From contig NC_064237.1 of NCBI RefSeq assembly GCF_023101765.2, positions 9,333,649 to 9,397,648 on the forward strand: a DNA stretch of 64,000 nt, in the 5' to 3' direction. The stretch's first letter is position 1, and each line of letters begins with the position of its first letter. Under the pieces are notes generated by a model. It saw nothing but the letters and a program-made list of their open reading frames with translations, was not told the origin of the DNA and did not search any database. Source of the DNA: Spodoptera frugiperda. Taxonomy: Eukaryota; Arthropoda; Insecta; Lepidoptera; Noctuidae. The position numbers were made by a program, and so were the translations under genes. Shown in pieces: positions 1-10,109 of the stretch.

Positions 1-453
1 CAATCCAATAAATTTTAAGTTGAGATTGTTGTTAATTTCAATTGTATTTAGTTTTTAATTAAATACTGAATTTCTTTTCTTTTTTTAAAAAAAACCTTGC
101 CCCACATTAGGATTTTCTCCTGTGTCGTGGGTGCGTTTACAGACATACAATTTCACATACACATAACACCCAGACCCGAAACAACAATTTGTGGATCACA
201 CAAAGAGTTGCTCCGTGCGGGAATAGAACCCGCTACACGTTCCACGGCAGCCAGTTGCCCAGCCAGTCAAAACCGTGTTTATTTATACTCATTTTTAAAA
301 ACTGATTTCAATCCAAAATATTTTCATCGATCTAAGTTTTTGGCAGAAATCCATTAAGACTGAATCATAAATTCTCAACAATCAATATCAATCCAACAAT
401 TTTAAGTTGAGATTGTTGTTAATTTCAGCTGTATTTAGTTTTAAATTAAATAC
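1..453. repeat. Direct repeat of about 66 bp flanking a SINE
   Basis: An AT-rich block at 1-66 recurs in the same orientation at 389-453 with only a few differences; both contain ttgagattgttgttaattt and end in attaaatac. The spacer holds a reverse-strand SINE (81-278) and AT-rich DNA. This could be a tandem duplication with a period near 388 bp or terminal direct repeats of an element that starts left of the window. The left copy touches the window edge, so its full length is unknown. Confidence 0.6.
81..278 (-). repeat. tRNA-derived SINE, reverse strand, with poly(A) tail
   Basis: Read on the minus strand, this begins with a tRNA-like head (B-box-like gggttctattcc near 220-235) and ends in an A-rich tail, seen as aaaaaaaacc at 86-97 preceded by T-rich sequence. 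The body matches the plus-strand copy at 53696-53910: ctcctgtgtcgtgggtgcg and aacaacaatttgtggatcac are shared. It is therefore a dispersed family with at least two copies here. An 86-codon ORF across it is not a gene. Confidence 0.8.
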
Positions 454-641
454 AGATTGGAAATATCAAACAATGCTTCATATTACCAAATGGCATGTAG
501 GCATAAAAAAGGACATATGACCTTACAATTTGGTGCCGTCTATGGGTTTTTTTAATCTAAAGTATTATTCTATTATTTAATAATTTAAAGTACTATCTGA
601 TACATCTGATATAATCTAAAACATGTTATTTTGTTCCTCAG

Positions 642-3596
642 ACATAACGCTAGAGGAACAGTTGATGGCAGCCAGCGACACCGGCTTGGAGAACGACCTT
701 CAGAGCGATCCCGCCGTCGGATACTCGTCACAGGCGTTACGGGTAAGATTAGTTTAAATAATATATGTATATGACATTTTTTTATTCTCTTATTTAATGT
801 ATATCAATGTTTGGAGCTTTAAATTATATCTCTAATAAGCAAATGCAAAGAAAAGTTAATAAAACCAGTGGTTAATAGTTGACGAATTCATAATAGTATA
901 ATAATAGGCGTTAGGCGGGTGGGTAAAGGGCCTGGTACTGATAAAAATAAAACTAATGAGTATCAAAAAAAGTTTCTTTGAGAAAGTTGTTTATAATCAT
1001 GAGTACTATCACGTGTTTAAATATCGTTCACTAATTACTAGCCACCCTATATACATGTAAAATGTATTCAAATAAATATTTTAATCTTAATTTTATTAAT
1101 TTCAGATAATGAAGCCTGCGATATTTGACTCGGACGTGGAGGACTCTGCGGAGTCGAGCAGTGACGACGAGAGTCCGCCGGTGCAGCCTGTGGACAGCAA
1201 TGAGACCCTCATAGCATCCGAGAGCGGGTGAGACACGTTATTTATACAACTGACGATAAATTTATATTGATTTCTGTAAACAGCACATTTATATGACAAT
1301 ATTTTAAAACGAATGCAGATAATGCGTGTAAATTATGTCTGTTTACTCTGAAAAGAAACACCAAAACTCTCGTAGCTTACGCCTAAACCACTGTACCGAT
1401 TAAAATAATTATTTTTGTGTTGGTATAGTCTACTTGTAAAGGAAGATTATAGGCTATAACATCATGCTATGATCAATAGGAGGCTAGCAGACTGGATGAA
1501 ACCGCACGGAAGTAGCTAATGCAACATACACAATAAATAATATATATTTTTTCCATATCTTGTTTGATTCAAGGGTTAAAAGTAATATTTTAAAAATATG
1601 CTTTATGCTTTTGATACCACTAAAAAGGTTTTTATCATACTACAGTTTCTGTCATTTTGTTACTATGTTTAACATTACATTTCAGTTCGTTAAGTAATAC
1701 GACCGAGGGGACGTCGTCTAAGAAGAAGTTCCTGCGCATGGTCGACAAGATAGCTACGAACAAATACTTCCAGCAGGTGAGTCACGTTATAACTTCATGG
1801 TGCATACATCTCCTTTTTAAAACGCCGGCAACGCACCTGTGACTCCTCTGGTGTTGCGGGTGTCCATGGGCGGCGCTGATCGCTTAGCATCAGGTGACTC
1901 GTATGCTCGTTTGCCACCTTGTCCATAAAAAATGTACTGGGTTATGTATTTTTTTTTTATATTGTCTGGTAGAATAATGAGAAGTATGGGATATGTTAGG
2001 GCCAAATTAAAAGTACCTTTAACCGACGAGCATGCATGAAAAGACTGATGACTGTTGATAAGGCGAAAGAGGTATATAAGAATCATAGCAATTGGCGTCC
2101 CATAGTCTCTGCCTACACCCATGGGAGACAGGAGTGAGGTTATGTATGTATATGTATTGGACACGTAATTTTATTTTTTAAATACAAAGCAAAACATACT
2201 TTAAATTAGGACTTAATTTTAAAGCAATCGTGTACAACCGAAACACCAACACTAAAGAAGTTACAAGGGCGTTGTAGGTGTTTTAACGGCCAATCAGAGC
2301 GCCGAACACACTTTCGTTTCGTTTTCGTTCTAAGGATACTGATTGGCCTGCTCCAATTAACTAACCAATTAGAGGGTTAAACGCGATACGTTTGGGACGT
2401 TCTCTTGTTCAACACTAAACTCTTACTAAGCCTTCTGGTCTTAACCCGCCATTGGTGACCTATGTGTCTATGAGACCGGGTAATTTAAAAACTAAGAATT
2501 TATTTTTAAACTGTTTATCGAGTTAGGTTGCGATTTCGAGTAGCTGCCTTACTACACGCCCTCTACCATTAGTCCACCCCGCAACAGCAATGCGGGCGTT
2601 TTATTTTTATGTCCTTTCTATGCCATTTTATCTCTTTTATTTTCTATTTGTATATTTATGTCATTTTGTGTCCTTCTAATGTCAATATCCTATTTTATAT
2701 CGTTTCTAATTCAAAATATGTATCTAAAAAATCTAATAATAATAAAAAAATAATACATAAACCACAAAATCACGGTGCAGGGGACCAGGGTCACTGACTA
2801 TGTAAGACAAATACACGTCACCAGTGGCGGGTTAAGCACATTTTTATGGTTCCTATATTATAAATGGTTTTATGTATTGTGTAGGTGACAGACTACAAGT
2901 ACGTGAAGCGTGCGATGGAAGGCCTGTCGAACACAGACATCAAGCTACACCTGGAGGTGCACGCCTTGGAGGGGAGACTCGCCATCAACCTGCCGCCGCC
3001 GCCGCATGATCGGCTGTGGATCGGGTGAGATATTATTATACGAGCGTTTTAACATCATTATTTTAGTGAAGAACTTGATATGTGTAAATATGCCTTTCAG
3101 TCCTCGAATGGATAGACAATGTCGACATTGGTGTACCTAAATTTTGTGACTCACTTTTCACTAGTTGTGTTGAGTCTCGTGTAATAGGGAGTTCTGGAAT
3201 TGAATAGTTGACTTTGATTTTAACTTTCACTGTGAGATCGAGGGTAATTTTAAATTTAAACTTTTAAATTTAAAAAAGGCATAATTTTAAACTTTCATAC
3301 TACCAGTACCAAAAATTTATTAAACCAAAAATATGATATTTTGTTCTTTCTGTCACTCGACCGATACAACAGCTATTATATTCATAAATGTTTGATTATG
3401 GTCCAGGTTCCGCTCCAACCCGCAGCTGCTAGTGAAGGCGCGGCCGGCCGTGGGCGCGCGCACGCTCCGCTTCGCGCACATCACCAACTGGATCGAACAG
3501 AAGCTCAGCAAGGAGTTCGAAAAAGTTCTCGTTCTACCAAACATGGAAGACATCGTCGTCGACGTCATGACCCCCACGCCCGTGCAGTTCGAGTGA
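642..3596 (+). CDS. TEX2: TEX2-like SMP-domain lipid-transfer protein, C-terminal five exons (5' part outside window)
   Basis: Coding exons are 642-742, 1106-1227, 1686-1776, 2885-3024 and 3407-3596, each bounded by AG and GT and phase-consistent, giving 213 residues plus stop. The first exon starts in mid-codon, so upstream exons lie left of the window. After a low-complexity acidic stretch (DSDVEDSAESSSDDESPP) comes a block matching the C-terminal SMP region of testis-expressed protein 2: KKKFLRMVDKIATNKYFQQ, LAINLPPPPHDRLWIGFR, and HITNWIEQKLSKEFEKV with LPNMEDIVVDVM. Proteins of this family are ER membrane proteins whose SMP domain carries lipids at membrane contact sites; that role is family knowledge and not visible here. 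The acidic stretch is probably a disordered linker. Exon D (2885-3024) is GC-rich compared with its introns. The identity is strong; the exact family function in insects is less certain. Confidence 0.9.
1360..1522. repeat. Degenerate lepidopteran interspersed repeat in TEX2-like intron
   Basis: Contains phrases typical of old lepidopteran dispersed repeats: cctaaaccactgtaccgatt, agattataggctataacatc and gaaaccgcacggaagtagct. It lies in the intron between the second and third coding exons. No ends or target-site duplication can be seen, so the class is not assigned. Confidence 0.45.
1820..1935 (+). repeat. Common lepidopteran dispersed repeat, 3' segment
   Basis: The segment runs from acgccggcaacgcacctgtg through gtgtccatgggcggcg and catcaggtgac to an A-rich end (ccataaaaaa). 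The same family occurs at 54113-54397 (longer copy), 55868-55970 and, in reverse, near 46856-46990. It lies within the large intron between the third and fourth visible TEX2-like exons. Confidence 0.7.
2288..2405. repeat. Divergent palindromic MITE copy
   Basis: Shares ggccaatcagagcgccgaac and a cgtttcgttttcgtt run with the better copies at 49897-50026 and 63856-64000. Both arms are partly recognisable (ccaatcagagc, then gattggcc), but the termini are decayed. Confidence 0.5.
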
Positions 3597-4000
3597 ACAA
3601 GTACGTACAAATATAACTCTTATGTTCCATGTATAAAGATGAATTTTGAACTGATTTTTTATTAGCGAATCCACAGATTTGCACGTTATGGTGGTATGTT
3701 AAGCTACTTGTACGAGTTTGGACTTTATAGCGTTAATGGTAAAGTTGATACTCTATTTGACAGTGTAGGGTAGCTTGGTGTGCACTGAATGTAATTAAAA
3801 ATTACGTTTAGTAAGATTGTTTAATTATTGTATTATTAATGTGTGTCTAACAGATTCAATGGAGGTTTATTTTGAAAAGAAATTGAATCTTTTTGAATAA
3901 TATATCTGATTTCTCTCATTCAGGGTATAGGTAAATTAAATTCTTATGCGTATTATTTGTTTAGACAGAAACTGTGTAACGATTGTTAATCTCTAACCGC

Positions 4001-4110
4001 CGTACTCAGAGTCATTTAATGGTTACTTAACCCAATCCTTAAAAATTTTCGGCATATAATCGGTACTAAGGAATAGTTTAAGTAATTATTAAATCTCTCT
4101 GAGTACTACT
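4001..4110. mobile_element. Small MITE with imperfect terminal inverted repeats
   Basis: The left end, gtactcagagtcatttaat followed by ttacttaa, is inverted at the right end (ttaagtaatt then aaatctctctgagtac), with about 50 bp between. A second copy of the same family lies at 59151-59254. No coding capacity. Family and target duplication are not determined. Confidence 0.7.
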
Positions 4111-5079
4111 GTAAACAAAGGCTACTTAGAGTTACTAACTTAGAGTATTATGTTCATGCAAAAATACAAAAAATGTTATTTACACCATTTAAATGCAATA
4201 TGTATACATCGATTTTACAATTTTGTCTAACTGAAAATTCGATTGTCTTGTTACAAAAGTCCAAAAGGACAAATATAGTAATTTTGTTTTTTTTTTCAAA
4301 TGTAAACACTGTATTTTAATGAAGTATAATTTTAGAAATCATTTATCGATGTTTCTGGTTAAGTTATAATTGGGTTTAGTAATTAAATGGTGTTCCTTTT
4401 AATTAAAAGAGTCGCGATTATGAATAAATTAATATAATATATATAAAATTTGCAAAAATATACAAATCTTTATTACAATATGAATACTAATTTAAAAAAC
4501 AACTTTTCAATATTCGTGCTAATAAAAATCTTATAAAAAATATCTTGCCTCTATAAGTCTGTAAAAAAAACTACTGGAAGCATGAAAAAAGTAATTTTGA
4601 CATAGTCAAATAAAAATTCTAAAAAACACATAATAATTGTTGTGTTATGTCTTTCTACATAATAGTTTAACTTACACATTTGACCAAGTTGCAATATATG
4701 GGAAAAACAAAATAAGAAGTATAAAAAGTTAACTTAATGACATACCTACTAAAGGAGATGGCTAAATGACTGACCCAGGCATAATAACAAGAATACGAAT
4801 TTCACGCTAACCCGTATCATTTAAATATTCACTTATGAATTATTTTGTGTTTAACTAATTCTTATAACTTGGTGAACAAAAATTAACAAAAATAAGTTTC
4901 ATAATTGATTTTTTTCTGTTGTGGTTTGACATGACAACACGGAAGTAAGTACTGCAAGCTATTATTAGGACATTAGTTTCCCCGAAAATCAATTCGAAAT
5001 AATTAAACGAACATCAATTTTTAATAACGGTAATATAATGACTTTTTTCTGAAACCAAATAATTGTAAATGTTTTGATC

Positions 5080-5135
5080 GACACAAAATATATATTTTGT
5101 ATAAGATTGCACAATCTTACTATATATTTTGTGTC
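5080..5135. repeat. AT-rich hairpin in probable 3' UTR
   Basis: Two arms beginning gacacaaaatatata and ending tatatattttgtgtc pair along nearly their whole length with a six-base bulge. The inner stem is aagattg paired with caatctt and overlaps in a tiny loop. It may be a decayed transposon end pair or an RNA structure. Confidence 0.65.
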
Positions 5136-7397
5136 TGTCCTTGGTTACTTTGTGTTCATTATCTAGTATAAGCAGAACTGTTTACCTATCTACCTTATAT
5201 AGAAATAACTTTCGGCTTAGGTACCTCAAAACGCCTTGGAAAAGTTCAGAGCAATGTTATATTTTGAAGTTTTTGTAACGTTGTTTGACGTAGGAGCGCT
5301 ACTTTATTTTCAGGATTGCGCAGATATGCCAAGTTTCTGGACCTTCTTAACTACAAAATATCAATCTTTAATTATGCGGCTTTATTTATTGCTAGGTACC
5401 ATATTTATTCAATATTTATTTGTACGGGTTACGACGTCCATACTTTGGTTTAGCCATGTCCTTTATTGGAATATATTACTTATTTTCGAGGCCTATTCGA
5501 GAAAAGTTCTACTAGTTTCAAGTCACACCGGGACTCATATTCATGAGCAGAATGTGCGGTTAGTGAGATAGCTATAAAAAATAATTTCATGTTCATTCCC
5601 TTTGCAATGTAGAAGAACAATACAGCATAAAGTCGAGCTAAATGCAACATAATAACGTAATATTACAAATCTAGTAAATATGTGTGCAATGATTAGTATA
5701 ACAAAAAAAATATATGAAAAAAGATTTATTATAAAAAACACTATGATTGTCTAGATTAAGACTTAAAAATTAACACTAAAATTAGAATTAGCATTTAAAA
5801 AGATAGATCTATTGTAAAACTTTCCTTTTCAAATGTTGACAAATTAATAATAATAATTATCCCTTTGTACAATACTTTATACACGTTAAACGTTAAAAAT
5901 GTTAATGAAACAAAAAAAACATTGCCTAAACATGGCGTCATTTTATGTGCTAAACAACTTGTAGGAATTAATTTATTTCGCAATATATTTTTATTTTCAA
6001 TAACATAAGTCTTTCCGCATTTTTTTGTTGGTTTCCCAGGCTTTTGGCAAATTCATTAAGGTAATTTATGTTAAATTCATGTATCTAGGCACTACATTCG
6101 ACCTTAAGTGTTACTAGTATTACATGCCAAGAATTGTGTATTTAATTTAAGAATATTAAACATTTATGTATATTTTGTTTTTAATGTTTATGTCCAGCAC
6201 CTCTGTATTTAATTGTATTATTTATGCATTAACTGTGATGTAACGCTTAGTTAGATCTATTAATAGACTTTTTATTTTATTCATATTCCATAGATATTTT
6301 CGCACGATGTTTACTGCTCTATATTAGTTCGTTTCAACATTTCCTCTATAGTTTTTGAGGAAGTAATGAGTTTCTCACCATGTATCACCACTCGACCGAG
6401 CTTCCTCGCGTTACAAAATAAATATTTTCGACAATAATTCCGTCTTAACCTGTTATTTGTAGTTGCAATATCAAATTTTTATAAAAGATAAAATACAAGA
6501 CTATGAGAAATTATAAAGAGTTGTATAACTATGAGAAATAAAAATTAATATTTTGAAAAATATTGACCTAAGCGTTATAATTACGTAGATGTTAGATCGT
6601 TCATATTTTTCTAGTAGTCAACGACTTTCTAAATGTTTTTTCTATCCAAGTTTATCTCGAAAGTAATCGTTATCTACATCTCGGTGACATTCTGTCAACA
6701 TTCTTTTCTGAATTGGTCGCACAATTATTAATTATTTAATTGGCTTGCACTTAGTATAACGTTTACTTTATGCGAATAGTTAGTGTATTAACTGATATAT
6801 TGCATTTTCACTTTGAAAGTTAGTAGTTCCTGCGTAGGTATTTGCCCTCTAAAATTAAATGAACTGAAATATTTTAGGTATTAATTTATTTAACTTTCCA
6901 TATTTTCTTGTTTTCGCATTTTGGTGGGCAATTACCTGATATTGTAATTATATGAATGTGTAGGTACTATCTAGGGGCGCGCAATACATATGGAGATGGT
7001 TTGGAACTATGAAGGCTGATTGTACTTTGCTCATTGTAATGGCGAATGACAGTGGCGGTGTTTGCGAAATTGTACGAATTTAATGTTTGTGAACGAGCGA
7101 GTGGGTTTCGGATCTGATTACAGAATAAATGAAATTATTCAAATATATATCTCATATTACTCTGTAATATAAATCCGTGACATATAGTACTGTTTAGCAT
7201 TAATTCACTTTTGTATTGCTACTATTATTGTAAATGTATTCACATGAAATGCCAAAACAGCCGTTGTAATATAAACTTGGTTTCTACTTATTTTGCATAA
7301 ATAAATGTAAAAGTCTTATGAATGTTTGGATCAATATTGCCTACATCCACTGTTGGATGAATTCTAAAGTTAATATTAATATTGATGTTTTCTTAAA

Positions 7398-7700
7398 GGG
7401 GCCATCCATAAATCACGTCACATAAGTTTTTTGATTTTTAACCTGCTCCCCCGTCCTTGTCACAGTTGGTCACATTTGTGAGACCTCCCCCTCCCTAGTG
7501 TGATGTCACATTTTATAATTTTATATCTAGAATATTTTGATATTTTCAATAATAGTTCCAAGTTCGTGTTTTAACAATTAGATTATAATAATTGAAACGT
7601 GACGTCACGAAATTTAAGACCCCTCCCGCCCCCTTGTCACATAAAGTCACACTCGACTCCCTTACCCCCTTAAAGTGTGACGTAATGAATGGATGGTCCC
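7398..7700. mobile_element. MITE with terminal inverted repeats GGGNCCATCCAT
   Basis: The left end ggggccatccataaatcacg and the inverted right end (tgtgacgtaatgaatggatggtccc read backwards gives gggaccatccattcattac) form terminal inverted repeats. The inner flanks have several cgtcac/gtgacg copies. Repeats with this ccatccataaa end are widespread in arthropod genomes. The 64-codon ORF inside on the minus strand is spurious. Confidence 0.75.
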
Positions 7701-8318
7701 AAATAGTGTATGTTGTAAGTTTTTGTTTACTGTGCCACAAGTAGACACTCCCCGAAGCAAGTAGTTGACGGAGTTACATTGTGAAGTATTTGTAATATAC
7801 ATATCAGTTGACGTTTTGTAAACTACGTACCTGTCTTTCCGTTTTGTATGGAGTTTCTAGCAATTCGATTCACATGGAAATAGTATTCAGTAGTGGCGGC
7901 AAACGGGTTGTAGTTCAACATCTTTCTTCATTATTTTGTTCATCGGACTTGGAAAATGTAACCGATATGACAACAAATTAATTATATTGTAAAATAATAT
8001 CTTATACTGCGTCACGCATATTAACGATCCGATCCATATTTTATTTTTTATTTATTTAAATAATTATGTACCTATATTGTTTCGTTGTTATTTTTTATTT
8101 AAACTCGAATGTAAAGGAATATTTTTGTTTTGTTTTTTTATTATTATTTAAAGCTGCGATCACGTAGTGGTTGGTATGTTCACAAAGTGTACCAAATACG
8201 GATGAATGTCTATGTATATAGTCTATCAAATTATAAAGTGTTTATGTGATATTATATATAGTTAAGAGTTAAACCGTGCCGAGTAGTTTTTCTATGTGGT
8301 ATCAGTTGTGATTTTTTC

Positions 8319-8324
8319 AATAAA
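8319..8324 (+). terminator. Candidate polyadenylation signal AATAAA
   Basis: An AATAAA hexamer followed by a T-rich stretch (tgtatatttttt at about 8343). It is the last clear plus-strand signal before the convergent meteorin-like gene and may end the TEX2-like transcript. Inference only. Confidence 0.35.
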
Positions 8325-8501
8325 CGAATTGCTATATTCTATTGTATATTTTTTACTTACAACCCTTTTTATGAGTATACCCAAAGCTAATTGGTATTGT
8401 ACTAATTTATTTGAAAATCTTCCAATATCTCGAAATCGAGAGGTCCCTATGTAGAGATAAACCCCCAGTGAAGACATATTTCTGATTGAGGGGTGGGGAC
8501 T

Positions 8502-8724
8502 TTTTGTAAGGGAGGAAAATCATTCAATGACGAGGCGGAGCAAGTGTCAGAATCTTACTAACTAAAAACCACCGCATTTCTACCTCCGATTTTCGAGCCT
8601 GAGACCCGGTATCCCGCTAGGTAGCCCGCAGCTCCGGAAAAGAACTCGATATGAGTGCTGGGATCGACCCGGCAATATTTCACTCATGTCTCAAGCGATG
8701 AACATTACGCCAAACTGAGTGGGA
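8502..8724 (-). repeat. SINE with tRNA-like head and R1-like LINE tail, reverse strand
   Basis: On the minus strand the 5' end has a tRNA-like promoter: a B-box-like gggtcgatccc at about 8661-8671 and an A-box-like tggcgtaatg near 8712. The 3' part (ccggtctcaggctcgaaaat, then tttttagttagtaagattctgac) is a divergent form of the 3' tail carried by the LINE fragment at 38466-39070. This combination suggests a SINE mobilised by that LINE lineage. Confidence 0.65.
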
Positions 8725-8786
8725 TGGGAGTGAAAAAGAAAAAAGTTAAAGGAATAAAAAGTCTGCATAATAAATTTTGAACTATT

Positions 8787-8792
8787 TTATTC
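8787..8792 (-). terminator. Candidate polyadenylation signal for the meteorin-like gene
   Basis: Plus-strand tttatt reads AATAAA on the minus strand. It lies about 1.3 kb past the meteorin-like stop and just before the reverse SINE. Another AATAAA on the minus strand sits near 9036. Either could be used; the choice is inference. Confidence 0.35.
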
Positions 8793-9100
8793 AACAGCAT
8801 TTTCTTCTAGTACATAAAATAATATGTAGTTATGTATATTATAAACACTATGTATTGTTATATTCTCGTATATACAATAGGTTTTTTAACATAATCGTTG
8901 TAAACTATATCACATGTCGACAACTAAACTTAAAGTGTTTGTACAAAATATATTACTAAAGTATTCACATAGGCTGGTATTTATATCTGTTCAAGTTTCA
9001 TATATGTATAAGTTATATAATAAAAATATATGATTTTATTTACGGAAGCACTTAAGAAGACATTTTTTTAACATTGCAGAATCATAATATCTGCATATAA

Positions 9101-9209
9101 GGTACTTTGAGGCACTTCAAGCTATCATGTTTTGCAATCGATTTTCGACTTTATATATGAGATTATAAGGTTGAAAATCGGTTGAGTATGTATGATAGAT
9201 TGGAGTACC
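9101..9209 (-). ncRNA. Imperfect long hairpin, possible miRNA precursor or UTR structure
   Basis: The two halves pair as ggtact/agtacc at the base, ctatcat/atgatag in the middle and cgattttc/gaaaatcg near the top, with asymmetric internal loops and a terminal loop around 9152-9166. Size (about 109 nt) and layout are like an animal pri-miRNA hairpin, but I recognise no known mature miRNA in it. It lies in the probable 3' UTR of the meteorin-like gene. It could equally be a MITE remnant. Confidence 0.3.
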
Positions 9210-9410
9210 TTAATATGTTTTGTATTTTTACTCAACAATAGAATATTTCATAGATAGATGTTATACGGATCTTTTAAAACAATTCCAGCTTGTTTTTCAA
9301 GCGCTTTTAAATGGGCAATATTTTTCTGCAATATGTAGCTGCACTTTTGACCATAAACGATATTAAACATTTTTAATTGAATGATACAGATATAATTACA
9401 ATATTATATA

Positions 9411-9518
9411 ACAATATTGCATGGCAATGTGAGCAATTTATGCAATATTGAGTGACAATTTATGCAATATTGCATGAAAATTTGTGTAATATTGCAAGAC
9501 AATGTATGCAATATTGTC
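9411..9518. repeat. 22-bp tandem repeat, about 4.5 units
   Basis: Units resemble gcaatattgcatgacaattt plus at: copies start near 9411, 9442, 9464, 9486 and 9508, with a 9-bp partial unit inserted after the first. Each unit centres on the palindrome gcaatattgc or a near version. It lies in the probable 3' UTR of the meteorin-like gene. Confidence 0.8.
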
Positions 9519-10109
9519 AGCCATAGCACTGCATACATACAAACATTATAGAAAAATATTACCCGTTTTGAAGCACCTTTAACACATAACAACAGAGTGG
9601 CACCAAGTCAGCATATTTATATTAAAAAAAAAATAAAAATAAATCTGTTCTGAATCACACTAAGACTGCAATATATTACGTTTATAATTACGGAGCTTAA
9701 TTAATATGGCTTTCTTAATCCCACTTAAACATAATATGTACACAGTTGAGATCGACCTTACACCTAACTGAAGATCTTATATATTTTGGCACTCTGGACC
9801 ACATTTCCTTTAAAAATCTACAATACAACATTTACAGTAAATATAAACATTTGATACATAAATAAAGATTAGAATTGTTTGTACAATATTGCATTAGAAC
9901 GCAAGCTGATTTTATGGCAAGCAATAACATAATAAACTAACGTTATATACTCTAAATAGGATCCGAACGAAACAATGCATCACTGTTCCATTCGAGACAT
10001 AATAATATCTAACAAAACCAACATCTTTCATCCAAGTCCATAATAGCAACCGACCAATCGCATCAAAGTCATCACTGATATTAACCAATCACAACACTGG
10101 ATTTACGAA

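Larger units (their letters stand above)
3597..8335 (+). other. Probable long 3' UTR and downstream region of the TEX2-like gene
   Basis: About 4.7 kb of AT-rich sequence after the stop without a convincing reading frame; the 111-codon ORF at 5236-5571 has no recognisable domain. Several AATAAA signals occur. One at 8319-8324 (caataaac), followed by a T-rich stretch, is a plausible final polyadenylation site, but an earlier one could be used. It contains two MITE-like elements and one AT-rich hairpin, listed separately. Confidence 0.4.

Noticed and set aside
5236..5571. 111-codon ORF in the TEX2-like 3' region, hydrophobic
   Set aside because: Hydrophobicity follows from T-rich sequence; no family recognised and it lies in a probable UTR.
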